A DNA stretch of 64,000 nucleotides, from contig OZ020308.1 of assembly GCA_963971305.1 (NCBI GenBank), positions 38,903,275 to 38,967,274 of the forward strand. The letters run 5' to 3'. A model generated the notes under the pieces. The model was not told where the DNA came from, ran no database searches, and was given only the letters and a program-made list of their open reading frames with translations. The translations under genes and the position numbers were made by a program. This document shows, one piece after another, positions 23,701 through 38,700 of this stretch. The stretch comes from Arcuatula senhousia (lineage: Eukaryota > Mollusca > Bivalvia > Mytilida > Mytilidae). Position 1 is the first letter of the stretch, and every line of letters begins with the position of its first letter.

Positions 23701-26700
23701 ATGAAAACTATTGCAGATAGAGATTAGCTGTTGCTTGCTTAAATGTTCAGCTCATTTAACTCTACAAAAGTCTCCATAGGGTCGAAGTTGTCAGATGACC
23801 CCTTATAGGGGTTACGGCCCCTTAAAGGTGAAAAATAGCCATTTTTCATGTTTTTGGCCTACAGAATGAAAACTATTGCAGATAGAGATTAGCTGTTGCT
23901 TGCTTAAATGTTTAGCTCATTTAGCTCTACGAAAGTCTCCATAGGATTGAAGTTGTCAGATAACCCCTAATAGGGATTACGACCCCTGAAAAATGGCATT
24001 TTTTCATGTTTTTAGCCTACAGAATGAAAACTATTGCACATAGAGATTAGCTGTTGCTTGCTTAAATGTTCAGCTCATTGAGCTCTACAAAATTCTCCAT
24101 AGGGTCGAAGTTGTCAGATGACCCCTTATAGGGGTTACGGCCCCTAAAAAATAGCAATTTTTCATGTTTTGTCCTACAGAATGATAACTATTGCAGAAAG
24201 AGATTAGCTGTTGCTTGCTTAAATGTTCAGCTCATTTAGCTCTACAAAATTCTCCATAGGGTCGAAGTTTTCAGATGACCCCTTATAGGGGTTACGGCCC
24301 CTGAAAAATAGCCATTTTTCATGTTTTTGGCCTACAGAATGAAAACTATTGCAGATAGAGATTAGCTGTTGCTTGCTTAAATGTTCAGCTCATTTAGCTC
24401 TACAAAATTCTCCATAGGGTCAAAGTTGTCAGATGACCCCTTATAGGGGTTACAGCCCCTGAAAAAAAGCGATTTTTCATGTTTTTGGCCTACAGAATGA
24501 AAACTATTGTAGATAGAGATTAGCTGTTGCTTGCTTAAATGTTCAGCTCATTTAGCTCTACAAAAGTCTCCATAGGGTCGAAGTTGTCAGATGACTCCTT
24601 ATATGGGTTATGGCCCCTTATAGGTGAAAAATGGTGTTTTTGGCCTATAGAATGAAAACTATTGCAGGTAGAGAAAAGCTGTTGCTTGCTTAAATGTTCA
24701 GCTCATTTAGCTCTACAAAAGTATAGGGTCAACATCAAGACCAGGTGAGCGATTCAGGCTCCTGGGAGCCTCTTGTTTTACATATCCCATTGTTTTTGTC
24801 TAATCACTGTATTTGGTGGTACTCTTTTTTTTCATATACATGTATCAATGATTTTTTGTTAAAAAATAATGAAATACTTCGAGGTTGTATATATCTCTAT
24901 ATTTTTTGAGGTTGTATATATCTTTATATTTTTGTGGATTGGGGTTAGTAAGAATAAAAAGATTATTACAAAGATTCTTTTGATCCTACTTAAAAGAAAA
25001 ATGTATAAGCATTTAAAAAATGATTTTTTTTCAATTTTTTAGCTCACCTGGACCGAAGGTCCATGTGAGCTATTACCATCACTTGGCGTCCGTCGTCGTC
25101 TGTCGTCGTCGTCTGTCGTCGTCGTCGTCTGTCGTCGTCGTCTGTTAACAATTTTTCAAAAATCTTCTCCTCTGAAACTACTGAACAGAATTTAATGAAA
25201 CTTGGTGTGAATGATCCTTAGGGTGTCCTGCACCAAACTTGTGTTTCAATTTTTGATCCGTCAAAAAAGATGGCCACCGTTACTAAAAATAGACCAGGGG
25301 GATCAGACTACTGTTTTTGGCTTATTAATCAAAAAGTATAAGAGATAGAGGAAATCTGAGGCCACGCTACTGATTCAGCATCAAAAGCTCTACAAAAGTC
25401 TCCATTTGGTCAAAGTTGTCAGATGACCCCTTATAGGGGTTATGGCCCCTTAAAGGTGAAAAATAGCCTTTTTTCATGTTTTTGGCCTACAGAATGAAAA
25501 CTATTGCAGATAGAGATTAGCTGTTGCTTGCTTAAATGTTCAGCTCATTTAACTCTACAAAAGTCTCCATAGGGTCGAAGTTGTCAGATGACCCCTTATA
25601 GGGGTTACGGCCCCTTAAAGGTGAAAAATAGCCATTTTTTATATTTTTGGCCTACAGAATGAAAACTATTGCAGATAGAGATTAGCTTTTGCTTGCTTAA
25701 ATGTTCAGCTCATTTAGCTCTACAAAATTCTCCAAAGGGTCAAAGTTGTCAGATGACCCCTTATAGGGGTTACGGCCCCTGAAAAATAGCGATTTTTTCA
25801 TGTTTTTGGCCTACAGAATGAAAACTATTGCAGATAGAGATTAGCTGTTGCTTGCTTAAATGTTCAGCTCATTTAGCTCTACGAAAGTCTTCATAGGGTC
25901 GAAGTTGTCAGATGACCCCTTATAGGGGTTACGGCCCCTGAAAAAAGTGATTTTTCATGTTTTTGACCTACAGAATAAAACTATTGCAGATAGAGATTAG
26001 CTGTTGCTTGCTTAAATGTTCAGCTCATTTAGCTCTATAAAAGTCTCCATAGGGTCGAAGTTGTCAGATGACTCCTTATAGGGGTTATGGCCCCTTATAG
26101 GTGAAAAATGGTGTTTTTGGCCTATAGAATGAAAACTTTTGCAGGTAGAGAAAAGCTGTTGCTTGCTTCAATGTTCAGCTCATTTAGCTCTACAAAAGTA
26201 TAGGGTCGACATCAAGACCAGGTGAGCGATTCAGGCTCCTGGGAGCCTCTTGTTTACTTATAACTCATATAAAGATAGTTATCTAAAAATATTTATGTAT
26301 TTTGTTAGAAAAACTTTTAAAAGACTAAAATTTTGATCTTGTAGGGTTATCAATAATTTTTTTGACTTTCTAAGCAGTGTTCGACTATCCTGGTGATTAG
26401 TCCCTGTATGTCTTTCTCTGTACTGTACTAGGTTTGAACATGCTGTAGGTCTTGAATTTGAAAAAAATAGGGGTAGGCAATTTAACAATGACAACTACGC
26501 ACGAAGCTATAACACTCAGTCTTTCATAATGAGCATCAATTCTTCCAACAAGTTTTTAGTTGGTTAAAAACTGATGTTTTATTTTAAATGATTTTTTTTT
26601 CATTAACTTTAAGTGCTTTTCAGATGAAGATTCTAATTTTTATCATTAAAACTAGATTTGTTTAAAGTCTTGTAAGCATAGTAAATTTTGGAAGGATTAT

Positions 26701-29700
26701 TTTTCGCCATTTTTGCTCTAAAAATGAGATGTAACAATAATATCACATGATTTTGCTTCTTGTAGACTAAATTCTAAAAATGGACTTATCTGACTTTGAT
26801 AGCTCCAGGGATTGTCTTTCAACATGTCAATTTCATCATCATCTTTTATCCTATTTCATTATATTCAGTCATGAGTTTGCTACATATATTTGTTTATTCA
26901 ACTTTTAACAGTTATGCTGAGCCAGTACTAATGACTAATGTTGATTAATAAAAGGAGAAAAAAGTTGAAATTATTGAAATCAAACAGTTGGATTTATGTA
27001 CCAAAAGGATGACTTTAAAGCTTCTTTTACATTAATTAAGAAGCTAAATGTTGGCAATTTTGAAACAGGTCCTATATTAAAGATTACTTGGAATAGTTAC
27101 ACATATAAACATCTACATGTATTTACTTTTCAGTAGAAAAGCAGGGACTTTAAAAAAATAAGAAACTTTGGTTATCTTGTTAGAGTTAAAACTGATTTAA
27201 AACACTGCACTTGGAGTATTTCTGAGATGGAGCAAAATAGAATTGTTTAAAAATAAGAATTTCAGATGGTTTTGATATTATACCCCCACTTGTAAGAGAG
27301 GGGGCTATATTGCAATCACCTTGTCTGTCCGTCTGTCTGTCCGGTTCAATTTCTCTGCTTTTACTGGATGGAATGGTTTCAAATTTGGTACACAGCTTCA
27401 GCATGATGAGTAATACTATGCCTCCCCTTTCCAGGTCAGTCCATCATCTACTTCCTGTTTTCCAAGCTGACTTAGACTTTTTTAGGGTAAACAATTTGAA
27501 ATTTTTCGTAACAGATTTCTCAGCTTCTACTGTATGGATTGGCTTCAAGTTTGGTACACAGCTTCAGCATGATTATTTATACCGTGCCTCCCCTTTCTTT
27601 CCAGGTCAGTCTATCATCTACTTCCTGTTTTTCGAGCCGACTTAGACTTTTAAGGGTAAAAAATTTTAAAAGTGAAATTTTTGTAACAGATTTCTCGGCT
27701 TCTACTGAATGGATTGGTTTCAAATTTGGTACACAGCTTCAGCATGATTAGTTATACCGTGCCTCAGCTTTCCAGGTCAGTCCATCATCTACTTCCTGTT
27801 TTCCGAGCTGACTTAGACTTTTTATTGGTCAAAAATAGACAATTTTTCGTAACAGATTTCTCTGCCTCTAGAGAAGGGATCGATTTCAAATTTGGTATAC
27901 AGCTTTAGCATGATGAGTTGTACCGTGCCTCCCCTTTCCAGGTCAATCGGTCTTCTACTTCCTGTTTTCTGAATTGCCAAGTGGGGGTATGCTTAGTACG
28001 ACTTAGTGCAACCCCTTGTTACCATAGCTTTGCTTGCTATACAATGCATTAGTTTGATATGCACAATATTAACACTAACATTCTTTTACTAAATGTTTTG
28101 TGCCTATGCATGTAAAAAACTAATATGAACACTGCACTTAAAGTTTGTCTTGTATTGTGACTTCTTCACATGCATGTCATTGTTTGGAGTGTTGCTTGTT
28201 TGTTTTTTCACAGTTAAAGGTTTGATGAAAAAGCACTACCCACTGACTGCTAATGTTTTGCAAAGACTACTTGTTTTAGAAGTTTTTAAAGCACACAGTT
28301 TCTAGCTGTGCGTGAAATTCATAAAACATACAAATAAAACATTAGATATAATAATGTTTTGTAAAAGTTTTTCACTTTTTTGTCAGTTTTCACCTTGGCT
28401 TTGTTAAGACAAATGAGACAAAACTCACTTCCAGATTTTGCTCTGAATAAATGCACTCCAGAAAGCAAATTACTAACAGCATCACTATTTCATTCATCTT
28501 TATCATCTCATTATAACAAAATTGTCTTCATGTTCATAATCATAACACCAAAAAACCATTATCAGTATTTCTAATCAAGATCACATGTTTACAGTTACAC
28601 TCTCATCATCATCAAGACTATCCATGTAATTCACTGTATCAAAATTATTATTATTTAGTGGATCATCCATTGTTTTTTTTAAAAGAAATTTAAGCAAATC
28701 TGATAACATATCAAATAGATTTATGACTAATCAAACAGCTTTGCACACTTTACCTACAGTATTTCTAAAACAGTAAATTATTTCCATCATTTGGTTAACT
28801 TGTCAGCTTCATTGCATTTAAGTTACTTGTACCATACATGTACATCACCATGTTACCATCATTGTTTGGTAAACTTACCAGATTCTTAACATTATCATGA
28901 TATCATTATTCCTTTTCCTGGAGCTGTTCACAAACTGCTTATTTCTCCAAACAACTTGTAAACTGCATGTTTCCTTCTTCTCTGTGTTTAAAATAAATTT
29001 CTGATGTGAGTTATTTCCCTTTGCTTTGAAAAGGGAGATAACTCACCTTTCAAACATAATGTGTTGTATTGTGAACAATATTAGCATGGTTAGGTATTTA
29101 ATATGTGATGTTTGTGTTGTTTAATGTAAGTTTTAAGGACAATCTTGAACAATACATACATTTTGTCTTTTGATTTTCTTATTACTTGAAATATTTCCTA
29201 CATCTTATAGTTCTTAAAATCAATCTGAAATAGAAAATTCTCTGTGATGATTTACATAATCTTTCTCTGTTCTTTAGTATAACTTTCAAGTTTGTCCTTA
29301 TTTTGTCTTAATTAAATTGTGTAAATATAGTCTTTGATAATGTTATGAATAGTGTACAGGGGTTGGGAAGGTAGGGGGCCATGGGCAATATGCCCCTTAA
29401 CAATAAAAATGGCCCCTTTCAAATTTAAAATTTTATATAGATTATTAAAGAATGGCCCCTTCAAATTTTGAATTATAATGAAAAAAGTGGTAAATGGCCC
29501 CTTTGTAAAAAATGCTTCCCAATCCCTGAGTGTAGTGGATTTACTTTTGTGGAGGGAACTCATATTAATTTGAAATCTAATATTTTATAAGGCATTTGGT
29601 GAAAAGTTAAAAAAAAAAGTTGCAAAATATGTGTATAATTATACCCCCCGCAAACAAAGTTTGGGGGGGTATATAGGAAACACCCTGTCTGTCTGTCCGT

Positions 29701-32700
29701 CCGTCCGTCCGTCCGTCTGTCCGTCTGTCCACATATCTCGTAAGCGCTTCTCCTCCTAAACCGCTTGAAGGATTTTGATGAAACTTTACCTAAAGGAAGT
29801 ACATTATATGTAGATGTGCATGAAGAATTTTCATTGCTCTTGGATATCATTCAGGGGAGATAATTGGACTTAGACTTTTTAAATACATTATTCAATGGGA
29901 GACCTCGTAAGCGCAACTCCTCCTAAACCACTCAAAGGATTTTGATGAAACTTTACATGAAGGAAGAACATCATATGTGGATGTGCATGAAGATTTTTCA
30001 TCGCAATCAGACATCATTCAGGGGAGATAATTGGACTTAGACTTTTTAAATACATTATTCAATTGGAAACCTTGTAAGCGCTTCTCCTGAAACGCTTGAA
30101 GGATTTTGATGAAACTTAATCTTAAGGAAGAACATCATATGTAGATGTGCATGAAGAATTTTTATCCCAATCAGACATCATTCAGGGGAGATAATTGGAC
30201 TTAGACTTTTTAAATACATTATTCATTTGGAAGCCTCGTAAGCGCAACTCCTCTTAAACTGTTGGATGGATTTTGTTGAAACTTTACATTAAGATAGTAC
30301 ATCATCTGTAGACGTGCATGAAGAATTGGTATTGCTCTCGGCTATCATTGAGGGGAGATAACTGGACTTGAGATTTTTCTTTACAGTACAGAGTCCAATA
30401 TGAAGCGGGGGGTATCCTTTTGTGAGCTCGCTCACAGTATTACTTGTTTGGTTAAGAAAATTCAGTATGATGTATAATTTGTTATATGTCCTTTTAATGA
30501 ATCCTAATTGTTAAAAGTAAAATAACAGTGTAGAGTCATAGAATTTTTCTCCACAGCTGCCCCTTCGAAAACAACGACAAATGGAATTTTCCACAAGTAC
30601 ACCTATATCGGTAAAATTTTTGATGCTATTTCCCATTAATTGGCATGACTTGGGTTTTGGAGCTAGATACATGATTTATGAAAAACTCAATCAGACTTCA
30701 AACATATTACAGGATATTTAATACAGATTATTTTAGTAATTGACAATGGCATAGTTGTGGAATAGTTAAAACAATGTATTTAATTGGTTTTTAATGGCAA
30801 AATTGTATGAAAATTTTATCTCGATTTTACTCACCAAAAAACTTAATTTGTTTTAATACTAAAATACAGGTACCTGTAACCGATACTATTAGTCAAGTTA
30901 TATCATTAAGTGAATGAGTCGGACTCCATTTATCAACTCTTGCTGAAAAATAGGAAATTTATTTTTATATGCTCCTCCTACATATGTTTGCCATTGTCAA
31001 TTATATAAGGGTTGTGTTCAGTTTTCTACAAAGGGTTATCCATTTGTAAGTTATGACACATTTTCTTCAACATAAACCTTTACTGGGTCATTTTTCAACC
31101 ATGGCCAAATTAAGATGAGGTTTAAATTGGCCACTAGGCATAGAAATGATATCTGTAAGTCGTAATCATGTTAATAAGAAGGACGCATTAAGTGTTCTTT
31201 GGGCTTTGTAAGTCACATCAAGTTGAATACTGAACACAACCTTAACTTTATTTTTGAATTGAATTTCATGTGCATGTTGCAGTTATGTGACTCAATTTAA
31301 TGAAAACTATTTCTAAATGTACTGAACCATGATGCATTTCATGCTTGACAGCTGTTGTGATTGCGGCCTTGTGTTTTCTTGCTTTCTTGAGATTGATTTT
31401 AGCTATTACAAATTTTTTATGTTTGGTAAACTTGTGATGATTTGTGATTTTTGCCCTTGTGTTGCATGGCTTTCAGTTTTGTCTGTTTAAAAGTTATTTT
31501 CTGGATTAGTTTGTCCATAAAAAGGATGAAGTAGAGTTTAGAATGCCTGTGGGTTTCTGTGACAAAATGTTGATAAATATGCATCAATCGTTTTAATATG
31601 ATATTAAATGGTATTGTTCTGCATGTGAAGTCATGGTATTACACTTCTGATTTTATGATGGATTATATTTTCTATTTATTTGCAAAAGATGCATGATCAA
31701 TGTAGCTTATTGTTTATATATGAATTTAAAAAATATATATTTATTATCATAAAAAGTGTATTGAAAAAGGTGGGTATACAAGTTACATTCATAGGCAGAA
31801 TATTTAATAGATGTTAAGTTAATTTGATTTGATAAGTAGGATGAGATGATAAAATATAGTCGTTTTAAGAAAAAAACCATATCATGATTATGCTCATAAA
31901 TGTTTCCCGCAAAAACTTTTTAAATACAGGCCAGTGTTTATTTTTGAAGTGTGTGTGTTTGTGTTTTTATCTACACTTTGAGCACATATTAATATGGAAA
32001 ACTACACTTTTTGCAAACAGGGACTTTAAAAAAATCATTGTAGCCTTGTGATACCACAAGATCTGTTACTGACGATAGTGTTGATTTTGGTGATTTACCA
32101 AAAGTTTGCCTAAATTACTGATCTACAAATGTAAATGCTGACCTCTTTGTTCAGAAATCTAAAAATATTTTTGATGTTAATTTACTATAAGCAGGTTATT
32201 TTTGCTGTGGTTTAATTTTCGCCTATGTTTGCGGGTTGACAAAACCGCAAAAATAAATCCCGCGAAATTATCTATCTATAAACGCAAATCATTTACATAC
32301 ATTATCACAAACTGTGAAAAATAAAACCCACAATTTTTTTTTACATGCCTCATGACATAATAACTACTCAAATTTAGCCCCACGAAAATAACCTGCTATT
32401 TGGTATATCATTGTATATACTGTAATTGTTCCCTGTTTGCAGATTATGTGAAGTATTTACTCAATGAACATGACTTTTACAGACTTGAAGGATAAAGTTT
32501 TTAAATATGCATTAGCAAGCTAGATCTAGAAATGTTTCAATTTAAAATTTGCTAACAGAAAACCTAATGATTATCTTTCAAATAAACTATAAGCTTTCAA
32601 CATGAGGCCATGTGGACCATCACTTAAAAAATGGTCATGACTTACCAGCACTTAAAAAATGGTCATGACTGACTGCAGATAGAGAAGAGAATTTACAACT

Positions 32701-35700
32701 TTTGCATCTTTCGTTCTTGCCCATGATGACATGAACTTTAGGCATTCTGGGACAAATGAAAATCAATACCAATTATTTGTCTTACATTAAATGTAAGAAT
32801 TCTCACATCTAAAATTCATGAAATACATGTACCGGTACATACAATACTTAAAATGATGAAAGTGAACCAACTTTTAGAAACCTGTATTTCACATCATTGA
32901 ATTAGTGTTGCAAAGAGACATAAAGGAGTCATTTTGACACTATCTGTCGTCTTGTGTTCTGCGGCATCAAAAAAATTTCCTTCGCAGTTTTCCAGGCAAC
33001 TACAAGTCTAATCTCTTTATATTTGAGATGCAGCTTCCTCCTATAGTACTATATGGTGTTAAGCAATTTTATGCCCTTTATTCATCTACTTCCTGTTTAC
33101 CCAATATGTTACAGCGCAGGCAACATACATCTTCCATGGAAAACTGCCATTCTTATTTCACTTCAGATCCATAGATTTTCATTGAGTTAGATATGCTAGT
33201 ATAGAAACTAGTTAGTTCATTTTTCAATTAGTAAACCATACCTTAGGAATTTTTCCACATTTCTAGATAGTTTGCTATAGGTATTTTAAGACAATTTTTG
33301 CTAGGGATTAATGTGTGAATCAGCAATGTATTTATGCTAATTTTGTACATGATGTAATCTGAATATATTAAGGTGGAGGATATAAGTGCCTTAATCAAAG
33401 AATTACTGAGTTGCTGATTGACAATATTTTTATGATCGGAAACTGACTGTTTCTTTTAATTATACATTTTCATTAATTTTAATTCTCCCTACTTAAACCA
33501 TGTGAAAGGTTAATGCATATTCAACTCCTTAAATTTGTTAAGTATTAAGAACATGTCTTTTGGCTACTACCAGAATGATTCGTGAAGTTTCTATCAATTC
33601 ATATTTGCTCAAAAGAACAAATTGGGATAGAACACAAGTTAAACTTGATCTTGTACATTAAAATTGATAATCTCAATCCATATTATTCCTACAGGATCTT
33701 TTTTGTCCTCTCCAAACCTCTGAACCATAAGTTCATATTTTACCTGAGTGGGTTGAGCATATAGGATTTGATTTTAAGAAAATGTATAATAAGGAAATGG
33801 TCAGTTACTATTCCTTTTTAGCTAACACTGGAAAGAGCCCATTTTATATGATTCTCCCATTTTTCATATATGATTTGTATACCCAAGAAAAACAATTATG
33901 ACATCGTTAATGGCATGTTTTGATGCAATTTTTTCAAAGTGTTAGCTAAAAAGTTTTTGTTTTTATATGCATGGCTTTATTACTAATAGGGTGTAATGAC
34001 TCTGTCCTTTAATTAACACAGGCCAAACCAGGTCATCGATCAGGCACTCTCAATCTAACAGCCACAACCTCCGCACTGCAGGTGAGTCACAATCTTCTCT
34101 TATCTTATCATACTGAGTGATTCAAATTCATTTGCTCCTTTACTGTGTGAATCAAACACATTTGATCCCTAATTAGTGAGTCAAACACATTTGCTCCTTA
34201 ATGAGTGAGTCAAACACATTTTTCCTAAGTGAATCAAACACATTTGCTCCTTATTGAGCGAGTCAAACACATTTACTTGAATTAGTCTTATGCTCCTGTT
34301 ACTGACTTAATCAAACATATTTTCTCCTTTCTGAGTGAGTTTAACACATTTACTCCTTTTCTATGAATTTTATAGTCATATTTTACTCATAAAGATACAC
34401 ATTTACTGTTATGAGTATTATAATCTTTTTTTAGTCATGATTTTTTCGTATTTTCCAAAGTTAAATAAAAATCCACTCCATCTTTTACTTGGTAGAGTGA
34501 GATTTTTTCAGAAAGCTGAAAAATATTTTCATCAAAATCATTGAACACCTAGGTTTAGTTTTATCATTATAATTTCCTGTTGTGCAACCTTATCTATTCC
34601 TCATGTAATGAGACTTTCCTACTCCACAAAAAGAGATATTTCTTGAAAACCTTCTTTCAACTTTAAAATTAGAAAAGCTTACCTATAATATATTTATATT
34701 ATGCAATATCATATATCTTATATTAGTCTATAGTCTATTATTTTTTTCTCTAAAATATCTACACATCAACAAAACAGACTTTCTCTAGTATTTTTTGCTG
34801 AACTTCCAATACAAAATATGACAAAAATCATTCAAATTATGTTATAAGACTCTGACTGAAGAACAGAGGGGGCAGCTTTAATACTAAAGTATGCTTTATT
34901 TTAATGGATTAAATCAGAAATTTCCCTGAAAAACGGACCTCAGAGGCTTAAAGTCAGGAGCGCTTTATCCTCTTAACAACAAATTGCCAATGGAAAGAGT
35001 TTAGTTTATAAATGATTGTACAAAAAGTTAAATTAACACAAATTCAATTTTCAAATGATTACTCAAACTGATTAAACAATTGAACTACTTTTATAAGTTT
35101 GTTCCTCTACATATACCACAAATTGTTACGAAAAAGTTTCCCAGCCAGTGCATGAGTCGGGTCGGTTACAACCACAAGAGATCAGTAAGGGATTTTTTTG
35201 TGATGAATGATTTTACAGTTACTTCACATATTGATTTTAGGGGTAGGGGATTGTAACATTTGTACATGGGATACACTGTTAGCTATTTTGCAGGTCTCCA
35301 CTTTGTTTGGAAAAAAAACTGTGGTTGGATTTATGGGAAATTAGGGAATCATGACAGGATTGGGCATCCCTTTTTGAAATTGTTGGATCCGAGAATGATA
35401 AGCAGATAAATTGTCTTATTTCCAAACATTTGGGTTTTCATAATATAACTGCTTTTGATGTGTGTAGCTTTATTGTTGGGTTTCCAAATAACTCCAATGC
35501 CTAAATCTTTAAAGGAGATTTTGAGTTTGTGCTTTATTAACTGAATATGCAACTAAATAATTGTCAACAGTGTGTAAGAAGCAGGGATGAGTGGTTTAAG
35601 GTGCTGGTTTCATAACAATAACATCAATTACCGATCAGGGTGATGCGGTTGGAGTCCCATTTTGTAATTTACAAAAACAGGGCTTGCTCACCTGGATGTA

Positions 35701-38700
35701 ATTTGGTTTGTCAGTTTCCATTTGGTACCACAGTTTCCTCTGCCATTAAAACGGGCCACCCTCGACAGCTTGTATGTTCTAAAAACTTGCTTACTCAACA
35801 TGTAAATTTTCAGAAAAAAATAACAGTTCTGTTTCAAAATAGGAAATTATAACTTGTGTACTGCATAATCCAGAAAGTGTGTGAAAATAAATGAAGTGTG
35901 TGGTATTTACTTTAGAATGTTAAGAATACTTTTGTAAGTTGATCTTTTTTACTTGTCCGTGGGTATTTTCCAAGCTATATTGTCAGTTGTGTGTTGTCAG
36001 TGGTGTTGGCCCTCTAGTCATTGCATTCTTGTGTATGCTAGTTTTGTTTAAGCATTGACTGTCCGTCAAAATTTGATATATATCGATATGACAACAACAA
36101 AAAAGAAAAGAAAAAAAAAAAATAGATTCGATTTTATATTGATGGTTACACAAATAGGAAGTTAATATATGTTATACAGGTCTTTCCATAGGACCATTAA
36201 TTGCTATTGTATAGAACACTGGTATAACATAAGTTTACTTAAAGTAAATACTATTTATGCTTTGCTACCTTTTAAAAGTGTCTTTCTTTTTAACTTTGTA
36301 GAAAGCTTTAAAGGAGAAAGAAGAACATATAGAACAGTTATTAAAAGAACGAGATTTAGAGAGGTCAGAGGTTGCAAGGGCTGCTGCTCAGGTGGATGAG
36401 GTAAGGGAGAAAGGTCATAGGTCACTTGTACTTCTCCATAGGTGGATTAGGATAGAGGTTTGGTCAGGAGAAAATACTGTGGTTTCATTATTATTCGTGG
36501 GGTATCAATTTTCGTGGTTTTCGTGGGTAGCCTTCATCCACGAAATTTGATACACAACGAAAAGGAAATTTTACATTGATCTGTATGCTGGAGACATCAG
36601 AACCACGAAATTAAGAATCCACGAACTGATCCTTTTTCAACAAACCACGAAAATTGGTACCCACGAAAATAAATGAATCCACAGTAGACCATTTCAATTT
36701 TACCCCCACTATGTAAATACCACCAAGAGAGAGCTCTTTTGAAATCACCTTGTCTGTCGGTTTATCTGTCCAATGCAAACTTTCGTAACAGATTTTTTGG
36801 TTTCTACTGAAGGGATTGATTTCAAATTTTGGTACACAGCTAAAGACCTGGAAAGGGGAGTTACGAAAGTTTGCATTGGACAGATCAACGGAGATTTATG
36901 AGATTCTTAGCTTAGGTAAGATGAGATATAACTTTTATTTAAGTTCACATTGAGCATTTTGAAAATGCATTTTTTGCTATTTCTTTAAAAAAAAATAAAC
37001 AGGTTTATTATATCTTTTTGTATATTATAGGCCGAGGGTCAGATGTCCATGATGAGGATGGAACAAGAGCGATACAAACAGGACGTTGACGATACGGTCC
37101 ACAAATTGCGAACACTAGTGTCAGAGTTACAACAAGAGAAACAGGAACTAGTCAGTCAGTTAGATAACGAAAAGAGGTAATTAATAATTTTTAGCACTCC
37201 ACATAAAAGAGTTTCCTCAAACACTTAAGGCTTTTCCAGGAAAAAATGTCGGAACTCTACAATTCATTTTTCCTTGGTGGTGGGTTAAACATGTTTCTAA
37301 ATGCTTAAGAGTTGATAAAATAATAATTGAAATTCTGGTGGTGGTACCCTAGATTTGGAGGAGCGTTCCGACCCCCCTATACATTTATTCCTGGAAAAGC
37401 CCTTATGACTAATAGTTAACATCAGTTCTCCAAAAAGGTTAGTAGCCCCTGCATGTGTTATGCTCTTTTGATGATATTGGCATTTCAGGAAGATATGAGA
37501 TATGATAGGAAAAGAGTCATATAATATGTATATACTGCATTTTATGATCACTATTTCAAAAAGGTACAAGAGTGGTGTATAAGTGAAAGAATTGAGTTAT
37601 AGATATAATAAGAATTTCATCCTTCTTAATGAGTAATATAATCTATTGATGTTTTTTTCACAGAAAAGTAGAAGATCTACAATTCCAAATTGAGGAAGAA
37701 GCCATGACAAAAGATGATATGGAGGTTAGTTTGGTTCATTTAGGTTTGTCTTGTCAAAAAACTAAGCATACTTGTTCAGTGTCTTACTGTGGAGGAAGGG
37801 ACAGAAGAATCGCAAATGCAGGAACAAACAATTTTCCATTTTCTCAACCCTGGCAGCATGTAAATTACTGATTTTAAATAATTTTCATATGACAATGCCC
37901 TTTTTGTCATTCTGAATTTTTTTTTCATGTAATGAAATTTTCTGGTTTCACATTCATATTGTATCTCTTGTAATGATTGACTAATATTTCGTGTGTTCTT
38001 ATTTTTGCGACCCAAATTTTATCATGAATATAAGGTAAATTATATCCCCCAGATAAAAGCACTTTCCATTAGTAATCAAAATAATATTTTTTAAAAATTA
38101 TTACAGCATAGAAAGAACCTTAAATTGTATGACTAAAGTTTACATGAGAAGGGGGTACACGCTTTGTTCAAAAGCCCCCTTCCAATATAAAAAGAATCAT
38201 TGCACACCATGGCCAATAAAAAATGGATTTTAACCTCCCACCAACAGAAAAAAATTGCATCCCCCGTCCTATGTCAATTTAAGAGCCAATCTGTGAGAAA
38301 ACCATGCAATTTTGCTCCAAACCAATATTTTCACATCAACTTAAGGGGTGGTTTAACAAAAAGACCTTCATGAAAGACTTATTTTGGCAAAATATTTTTT
38401 CCGGGAAATTCAAGATGGCCGACCTACAGGGTTCATCAGTATTCCAGGGTTTCTTAACAAAATCAGCTTGAATAATTACAAAACCTCATGTATTTCAAAG
38501 TTTCTTTTGGTCCATTTATCTTCAAATTATCAAAAATTGAACAGTAAATATTTAAAGGGTAATACCTTTGCCTTCAAAATAGATGAAAATTTTAAAAATC
38601 TTAATAACCATTACCCAGCGTCCCTAGGGGGTGACATGGGCAATTTTCCTAATTGTAAAAAAACATCAAAATACTTGAATTTTAGCATTGTTTTATGTCT

